Notes: generated by a model not told the origin, from the letters alone. 64,000 nucleotides of DNA from Bacillota bacterium (GCA_023410675.1 JAEYPM010000022.1:10380-74379); one strand, 5' to 3'; counted from the stretch's first letter, positions 8,613-17,761 are shown. Translations and numbers: made by a program.

Positions 8613-9734
8613 CTATTTGTGCTCTGTTACAATATTTTCATCATGTTCCCATTCCCAAATGCTTCCATCTTCTTTTAGTGCTAATCCATATTTGTTACCT
8701 GCGGCTATTTGTTTGCATTTTACTAATTTTTGTTTGCGTCCTACTGATTTATGATCAGTTCCTACTGCTTTTCTAATCTCTACTGGCCTAATGGTCGATT
8801 TTATTTTATCATTACCTGTTAAAGAATCATGAGCATCTCCCCATATCCATACACTTCCATCTTCTTTTAGTGCCAGTGTATACTTAAAACTTGCTGACAC
8901 TTGTACTATATCGCGTAATGGTTTTATCCTTAAGGGTTCTCTACTGCACACATATTCAATAACATTTTGATATAATTGACCATAATGGTTATTTCCCCAT
9001 ACCCAGACTTTCCCATCTTCATTTAATGCTACTGCATAGTCTCCACCTGCTGATATTTGTTTTACATTTTCTAATTTTTTTACCCTTACAGGTATATTAC
9101 TATTTTGTATCGTTGTGCCATTACCTAACTGACCATAATCATTATTCCCCCAGCTCCAAACTGTCCCATCTTCTTTGAGTGCCACTGTATAATAGTAGCC
9201 TGCTGCTACTTGTTTTACGTTTTTTAATCCTGTCACTTGCACAGGTTGAGCACTATTTATTGTTGTGCCATTACCTAACTCACCAAAATCATTACGCCCC
9301 CATGCCCAGACTGTTCCATCCTCTTTTAGTACTACTATATGATATCTCCCTGCTGCTACTTGCTTTACTCCATTTATCCCTTTTACTTCTATGGGTTCAT
9401 CAATCCATTGTTTTCTCCCCACGCCTAGCTGACCATATTTATTGCTTCCCCATACCCAGACTGTTCCATCTTCTTTTAATACTGCTGCATAATCATAACG
9501 TGCTGCTACTTGTTTTATTTCTGTTAACTCATTGATTTGAATCGGTGTAGTCGTACCTTCCCATACCCAGACTGTCCCATCTTCTTTGAGTGCAACTTTA
9601 TACTTCTCCCCAACTGCTACCTCTACAAATTTGGTTCTATTCTTTGCACATCCTCCCATTGCCATTAGGAATACTAACCCAAAGGTTATCATATACCATA
9701 GCATTTTTTTATTTCTTAGCGGTTTGATCAGCAT
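8613..9734 (-). CDS. RCC1-repeat lipoprotein
   Basis: A 373-residue surface lipoprotein. The N-terminus has a basic start, a hydrophobic core and the lipobox MAMGGC. The rest is about seven repeats of roughly 45-50 residues with the core VALKEDGTVWxWGxNxYGQLG, the pattern of RCC1 (regulator of chromosome condensation) blades, which fold as a seven-bladed beta propeller. In bacteria such proteins are extracellular and usually presumed to bind partners; the ligand is unknown. A 17-bp-spaced promoter lies upstream at 9773-9801. The short broken homologue follows, so the pair probably arose by duplication. Confidence 0.9.
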   Translation of the reverse strand: MLIKPLRNKKMLWYMITFGLVFLMAMGGCAKNRTKFVEVAVGEKYKVALKEDGTVWVWEGTTTPIQINELTEIKQVAARYDYAAVLKEDGTVWVWGSNKYGQLGVGRKQWIDEPIEVKGINGVKQVAAGRYHIVVLKEDGTVWAWGRNDFGELGNGTTINSAQPVQVTGLKNVKQVAAGYYYTVALKEDGTVWSWGNNDYGQLGNGTTIQNSNIPVRVKKLENVKQISAGGDYAVALNEDGKVWVWGNNHYGQLYQNVIEYVCSREPLRIKPLRDIVQVSASFKYTLALKEDGSVWIWGDAHDSLTGNDKIKSTIRPVEIRKAVGTDHKSVGRKQKLVKCKQIAAGNKYGLALKEDGSIWEWEHDENIVTEHK

Positions 9735-9772
9735 GTTTTCTTTCCTTCTTCCATTATATTAATAATATTCTA

Positions 9773-9801
9773 ATTATAACATATACGTCAGATAACTTTA
9801 A
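9773..9801 (-). promoter_or_regulatory. promoter of the RCC1 lipoprotein gene
   Basis: On the minus strand, TATAAT (9773-9778) lies 17 bp after a weak -35 TTAAAG (9796-9801). The same sequence context is repeated near 8100-8130. Confidence 0.55.
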
Positions 9802-9811
9802 GAAGTTAATC

Positions 9812-9871
9812 AAAAAGCTCCTTCTAGCTTAGAATAGCTAATTCCTCATTCTAAGCTTAAAAGAGCTTTTT
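9812..9871. terminator. long hairpin terminator, second copy of the intergenic unit
   Basis: Outer arms AAAAAGCTC/GAGCTTTTT (9812-9820, 9863-9871) and an inner 10-11 bp stem (9825-9835, 9848-9859). T-runs on both sides make it bidirectional. It ends the J-domain operon transcript and precedes the RCC1 promoter. Confidence 0.75.
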
Positions 9872-9988
9872 GTTAGTGCCTCAATCCTATAAGATCTATA
9901 TTTCTACTTCTGCCTTTATATACAATACCTTAAGCCTTTCTTCTTTAGGTTTTTACAAGTTCCGTACCTATAGTAAAAGAACTGTCCC

Positions 9989-11266
9989 CTATTTTCCCTT
10001 TTTAAACCCTACTTTTTTCAAAAACACAATAAAAACAATCAGCATAAATAGAATAAATATACCAAAAGCAATTTTATTATAGGGTTCTTTTACAATTGTT
10101 ACAGCAAACAAAGGTGCAAAAACAATGATAAGTAATTTTGCAGCTAAAGGAGAGCCAGATAAATTCGCTAGTTTTTTTGTGCTAAGCTCTATAATCTCCT
10201 TTATCTCTTTATCTTCATATGAGCTATAGTTGCTTATAATATCCTTAAATAGTGCTATTCCTTCTTTAAACTTTTTAAGGTGAAGTAAAACCTCTGCCTT
10301 TCTATACAATGCCTTTACAACCCTTTGTTTAAAATCAATGTCCACATAACCATTAAACCTATTAATAAGCTCCTCATAAATAAGGAGTTCCTCTTTAGTC
10401 TTTCCAAGAAGAGATAAGCAGACCCCTTTATTAATAAGGGCTTTAGCAATCATTAGCTGTGCTTGTTTATCACCTATTTCCTCACAGCGGTTAATCACTT
10501 CATCAAAAATGCTTAGAGCCTCTTTACTTTTACGAACACTATGAACACATTTTAAGTAAACACCCTTATTATATAATGCACTAACTACTAATAAAGCTAG
10601 TTTTCTATCTTTCTCCCTTCCAAACCCAAGGATGATTTCATCACAAATATTGATTGCCTCTATGTATTTCTCTTGATCTCCCAAATAACATGCCCTATGC
10701 AATAAAATACTTACCCCACAGTTCTTCATCAAGATGTTACTTGTCTCTTTAGCTCTATGAATAATTTCGTCTTCATCATAGAAGATACTAATTAATTCAT
10801 CAGCTTGCTCAGTCCACGCAAAATGCTTATTAAGTAGCATTAATATATCAAAGTCTATTTCGTGATGCTCCTGTAAAAAGCTTGAAAGTATAGTATAGGC
10901 ACTTTGTTTTTCATCTATGTCCCATAGCGTATACTCTTCTAATAATTTTTCCCATTCTTCTATGACATTTCTTTTTTGAACATTATCATATAACTCTTTG
11001 ACTTTAGTAATAAACAAAATAGCTGTAACTATAGGCGGTTCATCATCTTGTACAAAGTCACTACTTTTGGTTTGTTTAAAATGAGTGGTGGGTTTTTGTA
11101 TGGATGATTTTATACTTTCTATTATTGCTTCATATGCTTGTCTCAGCTTTAAAAAGCCCTCTGGATCTTCTTCAGGGTGATGGACTCTCAATTGTTTTAT
11201 ATAAGCTCTTTTTATGGTTGTTATATCTTTTGTAGGTTCTATTTCTAATATATCCCAATTATTCAT
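9989..11266 (-). CDS. membrane-anchored J-domain/TPR protein
   Basis: A 425-residue protein beginning with a J-domain (residues 1-50: WDILEIEPTKDITTIKRAY, then HHPEEDPEGF) followed by a helical region with TPR-like repeats of about 40 residues (roughly 180-350) and two C-terminal hydrophobic helices (about 375-418). The canonical HPD tripeptide is HPE here. J-domains recruit and stimulate Hsp70; the TPR region probably binds clients and the tail anchors it in the membrane with the J-domain in the cytoplasm. A close paralogue lies two genes upstream and an HscC-type Hsp70 is 6.6 kb upstream on the same strand. The topology is reminiscent of E. coli DjlB/DjlC. Confidence 0.82.
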   Translation of the reverse strand: MNNWDILEIEPTKDITTIKRAYIKQLRVHHPEEDPEGFLKLRQAYEAIIESIKSSIQKPTTHFKQTKSSDFVQDDEPPIVTAILFITKVKELYDNVQKRNVIEEWEKLLEEYTLWDIDEKQSAYTILSSFLQEHHEIDFDILMLLNKHFAWTEQADELISIFYDEDEIIHRAKETSNILMKNCGVSILLHRACYLGDQEKYIEAINICDEIILGFGREKDRKLALLVVSALYNKGVYLKCVHSVRKSKEALSIFDEVINRCEEIGDKQAQLMIAKALINKGVCLSLLGKTKEELLIYEELINRFNGYVDIDFKQRVVKALYRKAEVLLHLKKFKEGIALFKDIISNYSSYEDKEIKEIIELSTKKLANLSGSPLAAKLLIIVFAPLFAVTIVKEPYNKIAFGIFILFMLIVFIVFLKKVGFKKGK

Positions 11267-11277
11267 TTTGCATATCC

Positions 11278-11949
11278 TTACTGAATGTTTGTTGTTTGAC
11301 TTTTTTCACTTTGAATCCTTTCCCAAGTGCCACAGCCTATAATAATAAGCAGTTGTCCTATTGGATAGAACCACCATATAAGCCATTCACATTGATACAT
11401 ATTGCCAAGTTTCATAAAGGCAATAAATAAGTCTGAAATCATAAGAGACACTATCCCTATTGCTGCAACATAACGCATACCTTTTGTAGAAACTGCTGCT
11501 GAAAATATTATTGAACAATCAAAACATATAATAAATAAATAGGCTATGCAGGCTATAAGGAAGCTAATAGGGTTACCACCAGTTTTTATGAAAAGATAGA
11601 CGCATGTGATAAGTGTAAATAGTGCAATAATGACGCCTCCCATTATACCAAAGTTCTTAATAGGTTTTTTATGCTTTTTAATAATTAAAATAAAAGAAGT
11701 CGCATAAATAATGTGTGATAATACAAAACATAGCATGCCCACATAGAAAACAGGAACAGGAAACCAATCTTCCACTTGAGCAAAATTCATTAAGAAAAGA
11801 TCTCCTAAGGAAGACATAATCATTGCTATGCAGCATGCCTTTCTTTCTGAAGTACGATAAACAATTGCCAATACCACTGAAAAGAGACTAAGCAAAGCTG
11901 TCAAAACTACTCTTCCATCAATTATACCTATAGTAAAATACTGATCCAT
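11278..11949 (-). CDS. YhhN family membrane protein (lysoplasmalogenase-like)
   Basis: A 223-residue protein with about 7-8 membrane segments. The MSSLGDLFLMNF stretch near residue 48 and the YVGMLCFVLSHIIYATSF stretch near 70-87, together with the late SDLFIA motif, match the YhhN/TMEM86 family, in which mammalian members hydrolyse the vinyl-ether bond of lysoplasmalogens. Plasmalogens occur in many anaerobic clostridia, so a lipid role is plausible. It lies between two J-domain genes with short gaps and is probably co-transcribed with them; a functional link is not evident. Confidence 0.75.
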   Translation of the reverse strand: MDQYFTIGIIDGRVVLTALLSLFSVVLAIVYRTSERKACCIAMIMSSLGDLFLMNFAQVEDWFPVPVFYVGMLCFVLSHIIYATSFILIIKKHKKPIKNFGIMGGVIIALFTLITCVYLFIKTGGNPISFLIACIAYLFIICFDCSIIFSAAVSTKGMRYVAAIGIVSLMISDLFIAFMKLGNMYQCEWLIWWFYPIGQLLIIIGCGTWERIQSEKSQTTNIQ

Positions 11950-11997
11950 TAAAATCCCTCCATGTCTTTAATCTTGCTTTATCTTTCTACTTAGTTA

Positions 11998-13581
11998 CTA
12001 TTGATTCTGTCTTTTTTCTTCCGTTTTCTTAATAATAAAACTGATCATTAAATAAATAGGCAGTGCGATAATACTTATTGGAAAGCCTGATATAAATATT
12101 GCTATAAGAACTAGTATTCTAATAAGCTGCATATCCCCTGATTCGCCTTTAAGCTTTAAGTGAGCATTTCTTATTGCCTCTTTTACCAGACTACGCTGAC
12201 AAGTGGAATACCTTTGTATCACTTCATTAAATAAAGCATCACTTTCTTTTCTTCTTCTCAAATTTCTTAGGCAAATTCCTTGATCATAAAGTGCTGTTGC
12301 CACTACATCTATAATCTCTTCATGCTCATTATCTTTATAGCGATCCACAATATCGCTTAGTTCTAAAATTGCTTCGCTATATTTTCTTACTTTTGTGAGG
12401 ATAACAGCTTTGTTTAAACATGCATTGGCAACTAAAACAATAATTTCTTTTTTATTGCAATCCCCATAACATTGTATAAGCTTATTATAATCAGCTATTG
12501 CAAGGTCATATTTGCTCATTTTATCTAAAAGACATGCTCTTTTATACAGAGAAGCAACAATAATATCATAAGCCTCTTGGTTCCCTTGGCATAGATCAAT
12601 AATTTGTCCATAAATATCTAAGGCTTGCTGCTCTTTTCCAAGCTTATACAGATACTCTGCTTTAATATATAAAAATCTTGACGCCCGTTCTATAATAACT
12701 CTATTTTTTTCTGATTGTGCTAAAGCAATAATTTCCTCTTCCTCAAAAAAAATGTCTATTAATTCATCAGGTATTTCCGTCCACTTGAAATATTCGTTAA
12801 GTAAAACTAAGACCTCATAGTCTATTTCATGATTCTCTTGAAGAAAATCGGATAACAGCTGATAAAGATTCTGACTTGTATCTATATTAAAAAATACATA
12901 TTCACTAAGTAAACTTCTCCACTTATCTCTATCATTTCTGAAAACTAGATCATTATAGAGAGCTTTTACCTTCTCCATAAATTCAAATTCAGTCATTACT
13001 TTTTTATAATTGTTTATGTGAGCATTTGTCTTTGTATCTAACCCTTTGTGATGATGCTCATTAGTATTTATATTAACTTTCTCATGCTGATCTGTATCTC
13101 TGCTGCTTCGCTTATTTTTATCTATGTCTAACCCTTTTTGTTCTTGATGATCTATATTTAGGACTTTTTGCTTATGTTCATCTATATCTAAGACTTTTTG
13201 TTCATGCTGATCTATATCTGGAACTTTTTGCCTATACTCATCTATATCTGAGACTTCTGGTTGTAGTTTATTTATATCTATACCTTGTTGCTTATGTATA
13301 TCAAAATCTTCTTGAATTGTTTTAAGATCAATTGTGTATGTATCGCGAAGGATAACTTTAGTTTCAGCTTCTTCATTGTCGTCTCGTATCTCTATAATAG
13401 GCACACTTTTCTTTAAGTGCTTAGCATAATTTATTGCCCTTTCATATGCCTCTCTAACTCTTTGAAATCCTTCTGGGTCATCTTCAGGATGGTACCTTCT
13501 TAATTGTTTTGCGTAAGCTCTTTTTATGGTAGTAATATCACTTGTAACTTCTATCTCGAGTATAGACCAACACGCCATCAT
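11998..13581 (-). CDS. J-domain/TPR protein with tandem-repeat linker and membrane tail
   Basis: A 527-residue paralogue of the 9989-11266 protein. The J-domain occupies residues 1-52 (WSILEIEVTSDITTIKRAY, then YHPEDDPEGF), again with HPE in place of HPD. Residues about 100-170 form a hydrophilic linker of six 10-residue units of the type DIDEHKQKVL. TPR-like helices follow (about 290-480) and the C-terminus has one long or two short hydrophobic helices. It is probably a cytoplasm-facing membrane co-chaperone for the nearby HscC. First gene of the three-gene operon; the ATG ATG start follows AAGGGG. Confidence 0.82.
   Translation of the reverse strand: MMACWSILEIEVTSDITTIKRAYAKQLRRYHPEDDPEGFQRVREAYERAINYAKHLKKSVPIIEIRDDNEEAETKVILRDTYTIDLKTIQEDFDIHKQQGIDINKLQPEVSDIDEYRQKVPDIDQHEQKVLDIDEHKQKVLNIDHQEQKGLDIDKNKRSSRDTDQHEKVNINTNEHHHKGLDTKTNAHINNYKKVMTEFEFMEKVKALYNDLVFRNDRDKWRSLLSEYVFFNIDTSQNLYQLLSDFLQENHEIDYEVLVLLNEYFKWTEIPDELIDIFFEEEEIIALAQSEKNRVIIERASRFLYIKAEYLYKLGKEQQALDIYGQIIDLCQGNQEAYDIIVASLYKRACLLDKMSKYDLAIADYNKLIQCYGDCNKKEIIVLVANACLNKAVILTKVRKYSEAILELSDIVDRYKDNEHEEIIDVVATALYDQGICLRNLRRRKESDALFNEVIQRYSTCQRSLVKEAIRNAHLKLKGESGDMQLIRILVLIAIFISGFPISIIALPIYLMISFIIKKTEEKRQNQ
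13091..13270. repeat. 30-bp tandem repeat array in the J-domain protein linker
   Basis: About six diverged 30-bp units, each encoding roughly DID(E/Q)H(K/E)QKVL. Length variation here would change only the linker between J-domain and TPR region. Confidence 0.8.
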
Positions 13582-13728
13582 TAAGCCCCTTCTTTATTCT
13601 CAAATATTTTAGAAGCATCAATCCTTCATCTTTCATTTCCCTTTAGAAGCAATAAAGTAAGTAAAAATATTAATATCTTAATTATATATAATAGACTATT
13701 TTAATAAGTCAGTAAATATAAAAATAAA

Positions 13729-13766
13729 TACACAAGTAAAAGATTATATAATCAATTACCTGTGTA
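13729..13766 (-). terminator. terminator after the SPFH-RHH operon
   Basis: 11-bp stem with one mismatch (13729-13739 with 13756-13766), followed on the minus strand by a T-rich tract. It lies just after the RHH gene stop. Confidence 0.65.
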
Positions 13767-13779
13767 CACTGTATTTTCT

Positions 13780-13965
13780 TTATTCTTCTTTTTTGCCAAG
13801 GTTATCTGGAACATGCCTACCATTCTTTTTCCTCTGCTTGATACATTCAGTAAGAAGATATTCAATTTGCCCATTGATGGAGCGAAAATCTTGCTCAGCC
13901 CAAGCAGCGATCTCTTCATATAAAGCTGAAGATATACGCAGAGGAATTTGTTTTTTAGTATCCAT
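13780..13965 (-). CDS. Arc-like ribbon-helix-helix DNA-binding protein
   Basis: A 61-residue protein whose N-terminal strand (KQIPLRISSALYEEIAAWAE) and following helices (FRSINGQIEYLLTECIKQRK) match Arc/MetJ-type ribbon-helix-helix dimers; the polar residues of IPLRIS would contact the major groove. It starts 16 bases after the SPFH gene stop and shares its transcript. A perfect 24-bp palindrome upstream of the SPFH gene is a likely autoregulatory operator. No toxin gene is adjacent, so a toxin-antitoxin role is not supported. Confidence 0.82.
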   Translation of the reverse strand: MDTKKQIPLRISSALYEEIAAWAEQDFRSINGQIEYLLTECIKQRKKNGRHVPDNLGKKEE

Positions 13966-13980
13966 TATTAATATCCATTT

Positions 13981-14961
13981 TTAATATAGACTGCCACTAT
14001 TAACAATAGGTTGGGCATCCTTGTTGCCACAAAGCACAACAAGAAGATTAGATACCATGGCAGCTTTACGTTCCTCATCAAGTTTCACTATTTCTTTTTC
14101 ATTAAGCATTTCTAAAGCCATTTCTACCATACCAACAGCACCATCAACAATCATCGTTCTTGCATCAATAATCGCACTTGCCTGTTGCCTTTGAAGCATA
14201 GCAGGAGCAATCTCTGGGGCATAAGCAAGATGAGTGATACGTGCTTCTAAAACCTCAATACCTGCATTTTCTACTTTGCTTTGAATCTTCTGTCTTATAC
14301 GATCAGCCACCACATCGCTAGAACCACGAAGACTACCTTCATCAGCTTCACCATCACCAGTAGTATCGACTCCAGGACTAACATCATAGGGATAAATTCG
14401 AACGATATCTCTTAATGCTCCATCACATTGAAGAGAAAGATATTCTTTATAATTATCTACATTAAACACTGCCTTAGCAGTATCAATAACCCTCCATGTT
14501 ACAGCAATTCCTATTTCTACAGGATTACCCAAAGCATCATTAATCTTTTGTTTTCCATTATTTAAGGTCATAACTTTGAGGGATATTTTCTTGTTTTCAT
14601 TATTCACAGGATAAGAAACTGATCCAAGTGTGATATTACTAGCTACAGTTTGCACATCGTTGCTTTGCCCTAGGCGTGTTCCATAAGCAGGATTAAGTGC
14701 TGATGAAAATGGGTTCACAAAATAGAAACCTGCTTCTTTTAAAGTGCCTATATATTTTCCAAATAGGGTCAATACTAAGGCTTCTTGTGGTTTTAGGATT
14801 TTGAATCCACAAAAAGGAATCCATCCTATGAGTACCCAGATAATTCCTATGATAAAAAGCCATCCTCCCATAATGATACAGCCAATGGCAGCTAGATAAA
14901 GTAAAATAAAAAGAAATAAACAAGCCATTCCTGATTTACCTTTTAAAATTTTCTCTTCCAT
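13981..14961 (-). CDS. SPFH/band 7 domain membrane protein
   Basis: A 326-residue stomatin/prohibitin-like protein. Two hydrophobic helices fill residues about 10-55, then the SPFH domain begins (ILKPQEALVLTLFGKYIGT) and runs to about 260, including the typical VTWRVIDTAKAVFNVDNYKEYL and EARITHLAYAPEIAPAMLQRQQA segments. The end carries a short helical tail. Such proteins oligomerise on the cytoplasmic membrane and organise microdomains. It is followed by the small RHH regulator in the same operon and preceded by that operon's palindrome. Confidence 0.9.
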   Translation of the reverse strand: MEEKILKGKSGMACLFLFILLYLAAIGCIIMGGWLFIIGIIWVLIGWIPFCGFKILKPQEALVLTLFGKYIGTLKEAGFYFVNPFSSALNPAYGTRLGQSNDVQTVASNITLGSVSYPVNNENKKISLKVMTLNNGKQKINDALGNPVEIGIAVTWRVIDTAKAVFNVDNYKEYLSLQCDGALRDIVRIYPYDVSPGVDTTGDGEADEGSLRGSSDVVADRIRQKIQSKVENAGIEVLEARITHLAYAPEIAPAMLQRQQASAIIDARTMIVDGAVGMVEMALEMLNEKEIVKLDEERKAAMVSNLLVVLCGNKDAQPIVNSGSLY

Positions 14962-14988
14962 ACCGCTCCTCCTTACATATTATTATTG

Positions 14989-15012
14989 TATCATTATGAT
15001 ATCATAATGATA
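14989..15012. promoter_or_regulatory. perfect 24-bp palindrome, candidate RHH operator
   Basis: TATCATTATGAT (14989-15000) is followed immediately by its reverse complement (15001-15012), with nested ATGATATCAT at the centre. It lies 28 bases upstream of the SPFH start, where promoter elements are expected. Two-fold symmetric, closely spaced half sites suit a ribbon-helix-helix repressor. Confidence 0.65.
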
Positions 15013-15069
15013 TTAAATATGCAATAGCAAAAATATTATTGTTTTTTATTGTTATTTATCATCTACTTC

Positions 15070-15133
15070 AGAAAAAGTGCTTTCCTGTTAAAATGATTGT
15101 CATTTCATTCTAAAGTCAGAAAAGAGCCTTTGA
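15070..15133. repeat. degenerate relative of the 8141/9812 hairpin unit
   Basis: Shares the order AAAAAG(T/C)(G/T)C, TCATTCTAA and AAAGAGC with the hairpins at 8141-8197 and 9812-9871 but pairs poorly. It lies just downstream of the 15158-16264 gene and may be its weak terminator. Confidence 0.4.
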
Positions 15134-15157
15134 TCTATGTACTCTCCTTTCTCTTAT

Positions 15158-16264
15158 CTACAATTTTTGAATATCCTCAATCCTCCATCTTCCATCTATC
15201 GTCGCATTTGAAAGGATTATATAATATTGCTGTTGGATACCCTCTTCATCCATATATGAAATTTCCCCTTCTTTACAACCTTCTCCTATATCCGCGAGAC
15301 TTATATTAAGTCCTTCTCCAGTAGCTACCAAAGTATCTACCATCACTGAGTAAGGCACTATAGGGTTTATGCCATTATTTTGAAGAGAATGCTTTTCGAA
15401 AATCTTTGTGAGTCTCTCGGTAACTTCTTTTGACTTTTCATCTTCTAGTAAGCTAAGTGCAAAATACTGCATGATTACTTCTTCTGCTTTTGAAGGGTAC
15501 TCTGGAATGTCTACCCACGTACTGTCTAAAACAAATTGCCTATCTTTATATACATAAGTTCTTTCCGTCATGAAGTACAAAACATCATAGCTCCCCCTTG
15601 ACTCAACATATCCATCATATTGTCCATCTAGATTAAAGTCTTTTAGCTCATCATCACCCGATCCAGTAGCTGATGCACTATACCAAAAATCTTGCACATC
15701 ATCATCACTTAGTTCTAGTATTTTAAAGCCTCTTAAATTCCCATTTGTAAGACCACAGTATATATATTTTTTAGGATCATCTTGCAGTTGAATCAGCTTA
15801 ATCTCATAGATACCATAACCACCTAAAGCAAGATTATCTCCTATTTGTTTCACATGATTATCCTCATTTCTTAAAACATAGAGGTACGTTAACTGGGAAA
15901 AAAGTGGATCTTCGTCTTGTATGCCTACTGCAATAATAGCTTCTTTTTCCCCATCTAAATCAATATCTTCTTCATAAAAAAAGGCTATGTCTTCACGAGA
16001 AACAATAGCTTCATCACTATGTTCATTCATATAATCTATGTATATTTGTGGCATGCTCGATTTCTGATTTTGATTCTGATAACCTTGCTCTTGCCCCTCA
16101 TGTGTTAAGGAGTCTTCTTCATTGTTTACTTCATCTGATTGATAGGCCTCTTCATCTAAACGATAATCATTTGCTTGTGATCCTTTATCAGAGGGTAACT
16201 TATTACATCCTACTAGACTGAGTAATAAAGCAAACATTACAATAACTACTTTTTTATAATTCAT
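15158..16264 (-). CDS. lipoprotein with Asp-rich DLDG motifs, unknown function
   Basis: A 368-residue exported lipoprotein: MNYKKVVIVMFALLLSLVGC ends in a lipobox. A low-complexity acidic linker follows, then a domain with two Ca-loop-like motifs, DIDLDGEKEAIIA and DFNLDGQYDGYVE, of the VCBS/FG-GAP style found in cell-surface beta-propeller fragments, and a C-terminal region of unknown fold. The longest ORF starts 5 codons earlier, but GGAGG lies inside those codons and decides the ATG at 16264. Transcribed alone. The 56075-58013 protein carries similar DFDRDGEDEIGIPI motifs. Confidence 0.72.
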   Translation of the reverse strand: MNYKKVVIVMFALLLSLVGCNKLPSDKGSQANDYRLDEEAYQSDEVNNEEDSLTHEGQEQGYQNQNQKSSMPQIYIDYMNEHSDEAIVSREDIAFFYEEDIDLDGEKEAIIAVGIQDEDPLFSQLTYLYVLRNEDNHVKQIGDNLALGGYGIYEIKLIQLQDDPKKYIYCGLTNGNLRGFKILELSDDDVQDFWYSASATGSGDDELKDFNLDGQYDGYVESRGSYDVLYFMTERTYVYKDRQFVLDSTWVDIPEYPSKAEEVIMQYFALSLLEDEKSKEVTERLTKIFEKHSLQNNGINPIVPYSVMVDTLVATGEGLNISLADIGEGCKEGEISYMDEEGIQQQYYIILSNATIDGRWRIEDIQKL

Positions 16265-16330
16265 TCTCTGTTCCTCCATTTTATGTAACCCTAACCATAG
16301 CTTGATTATAACTTGCTACGTTATACTATT

Positions 16331-16370
16331 AAAAAATATCTCCAAATATCTAACTGATATTGGAGATATC
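16331..16370 (-). terminator. terminator after the MFS gene
   Basis: Perfect 9-bp stem ATATCTCCA/TGGAGATAT (16336-16344, 16361-16369) followed on the minus strand by T6. Confidence 0.8.
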
Positions 16371-16403
16371 TTCTTACTCTATTGTATTGATGCAACAAAT
16401 AAA

Positions 16404-17621
16404 CTACTCTGATTTATTAGGACTCAAGCTAAGCCTATGCCATATATATAACTCTATAGAACAAATCATCATGTATGCTGCAACAAAAACAAGTCCCCTA
16501 TGCATTGAATAATATCTTAGTATCCATGAAAATATTGCATAAAATAAAATGCCATAAATATTGTACACTAAGGAAATTAGCGAGTGGACTGTTGCTCTCC
16601 CTTGCTCAGTAACTTTTTGCTGGATATAGTCTTCATGTAATGTGCTCGCAGTAGACATCATAAGAAAATATAATCCATAGATAGGCATAATAGTGATATG
16701 GCTTACAAAACCAGCTATTCCTAAAAACGCACTGCCTATCAGACATAGTAGTAATAAAGAAAAAAAACGATCTTTCTTCAGTGTTTTTTCAAAGAATACC
16801 CTAAATTTATGAGCAACAAGGCTGCCAATACCTGTCATCATGTACCGTACGCCTCCCCATAAACCTACGAGTCCTAATCCAAGTCCATAGTTACTCGCCA
16901 CCAGCTGATCATATTCATCCAAAACACCTGCAGTACCTACGACCAAAATAGAGATGCAAATAACAATGAAAATGTCCTTATTTGTGAGGCATAATGCTCC
17001 AGCTTCTTTTAAAGTATCACCAAACTGTTTAATCTTAATAGAAACTTCTAAAGAATGACCTTTAGCAAAAATATTGATGTCCTTTAACCTTGAAGCGATA
17101 CATGCTGCACTAATCATACTCAGTACAGATAAAATAAGTGCCCACTTTATTCCAAAATATTGTGAGATCACGCCGCCTATTAATGTGGCTGCTATGATAC
17201 CCACTGTTCCATAAAAGCTGCCTTTCCCATAAACTTCATCAAATGTATCTTCCTCGTTATTTTCTTTAAGCATATCATAAAGCAGTGCTTCTTCAGAACC
17301 TGAGGCAAAAGAACAACTAATGCCCCAAAACAAAAATCCTACTGCAAATAGTAAAAACCCATCTGCAAAAATCCATAGACCATAACCTATAGCTTTAAAG
17401 AGGGCTGCAAGTACAATCATGCGTTTCCTACTCCAAAAATCAGCCAAAATACCTGATGGTACTTCAAGTAGCACAACAGTTAACGACCATATGGATAAAA
17501 GTAAAGAAATATCTGATATAGATACACCCCGCTGCTCAAATAAAAGTAAATAAACTGGATATACTGGGACAAAGTTTTCTAAAAGCTTATATAAATAAAA
17601 CAAACGAACTTTCATAAACAT
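16404..17621 (-). CDS. MFS transporter
   Basis: A 405-residue major facilitator protein with about 12 membrane helices. The A-like motif GILADFWSRKRMIVL lies near residue 58 in the loop after helix 2, and an acidic loop (KENNEEDTFDEVYGKGSFYG) sits near 115-135. This subtype (drug-antiporter-like, VPVYPVYLLLFEQRGVS at the start) is common in Firmicutes and usually exports small molecules, but the substrate cannot be told. The ORF extends to a TTG at 17627; AAAGGAG 6 bases before the ATG at 17621 decides the start. Confidence 0.88.
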   Translation of the reverse strand: MFMKVRLFYLYKLLENFVPVYPVYLLLFEQRGVSISDISLLLSIWSLTVVLLEVPSGILADFWSRKRMIVLAALFKAIGYGLWIFADGFLLFAVGFLFWGISCSFASGSEEALLYDMLKENNEEDTFDEVYGKGSFYGTVGIIAATLIGGVISQYFGIKWALILSVLSMISAACIASRLKDINIFAKGHSLEVSIKIKQFGDTLKEAGALCLTNKDIFIVICISILVVGTAGVLDEYDQLVASNYGLGLGLVGLWGGVRYMMTGIGSLVAHKFRVFFEKTLKKDRFFSLLLLCLIGSAFLGIAGFVSHITIMPIYGLYFLMMSTASTLHEDYIQQKVTEQGRATVHSLISLVYNIYGILFYAIFSWILRYYSMHRGLVFVAAYMMICSIELYIWHRLSLSPNKSE

Positions 17622-17761
17622 TTTCAACTCCTTTTTATAAATTCACTTTTCTATCAGTTTATTTTCTAAACTCATTTTACATTTATAAAAAGGGGGTCCT
17701 CGGGCTTAATGTCAAGGTCCTGTATCTATCCATAAATTTCTATGCATCATAACTATTCTCC

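Noticed and set aside
9179..9535. 118-codon plus-strand open frame rich in Leu
   Set aside because: It is the antisense image of the RCC1 repeats, whose repeated codons leave the reverse strand open; no ribosome binding site.
13780..14961. SPFH and RHH pair as a toxin-antitoxin module
   Set aside because: The partner is a membrane scaffold with no toxin features; autoregulation by the RHH protein is the simpler reading.
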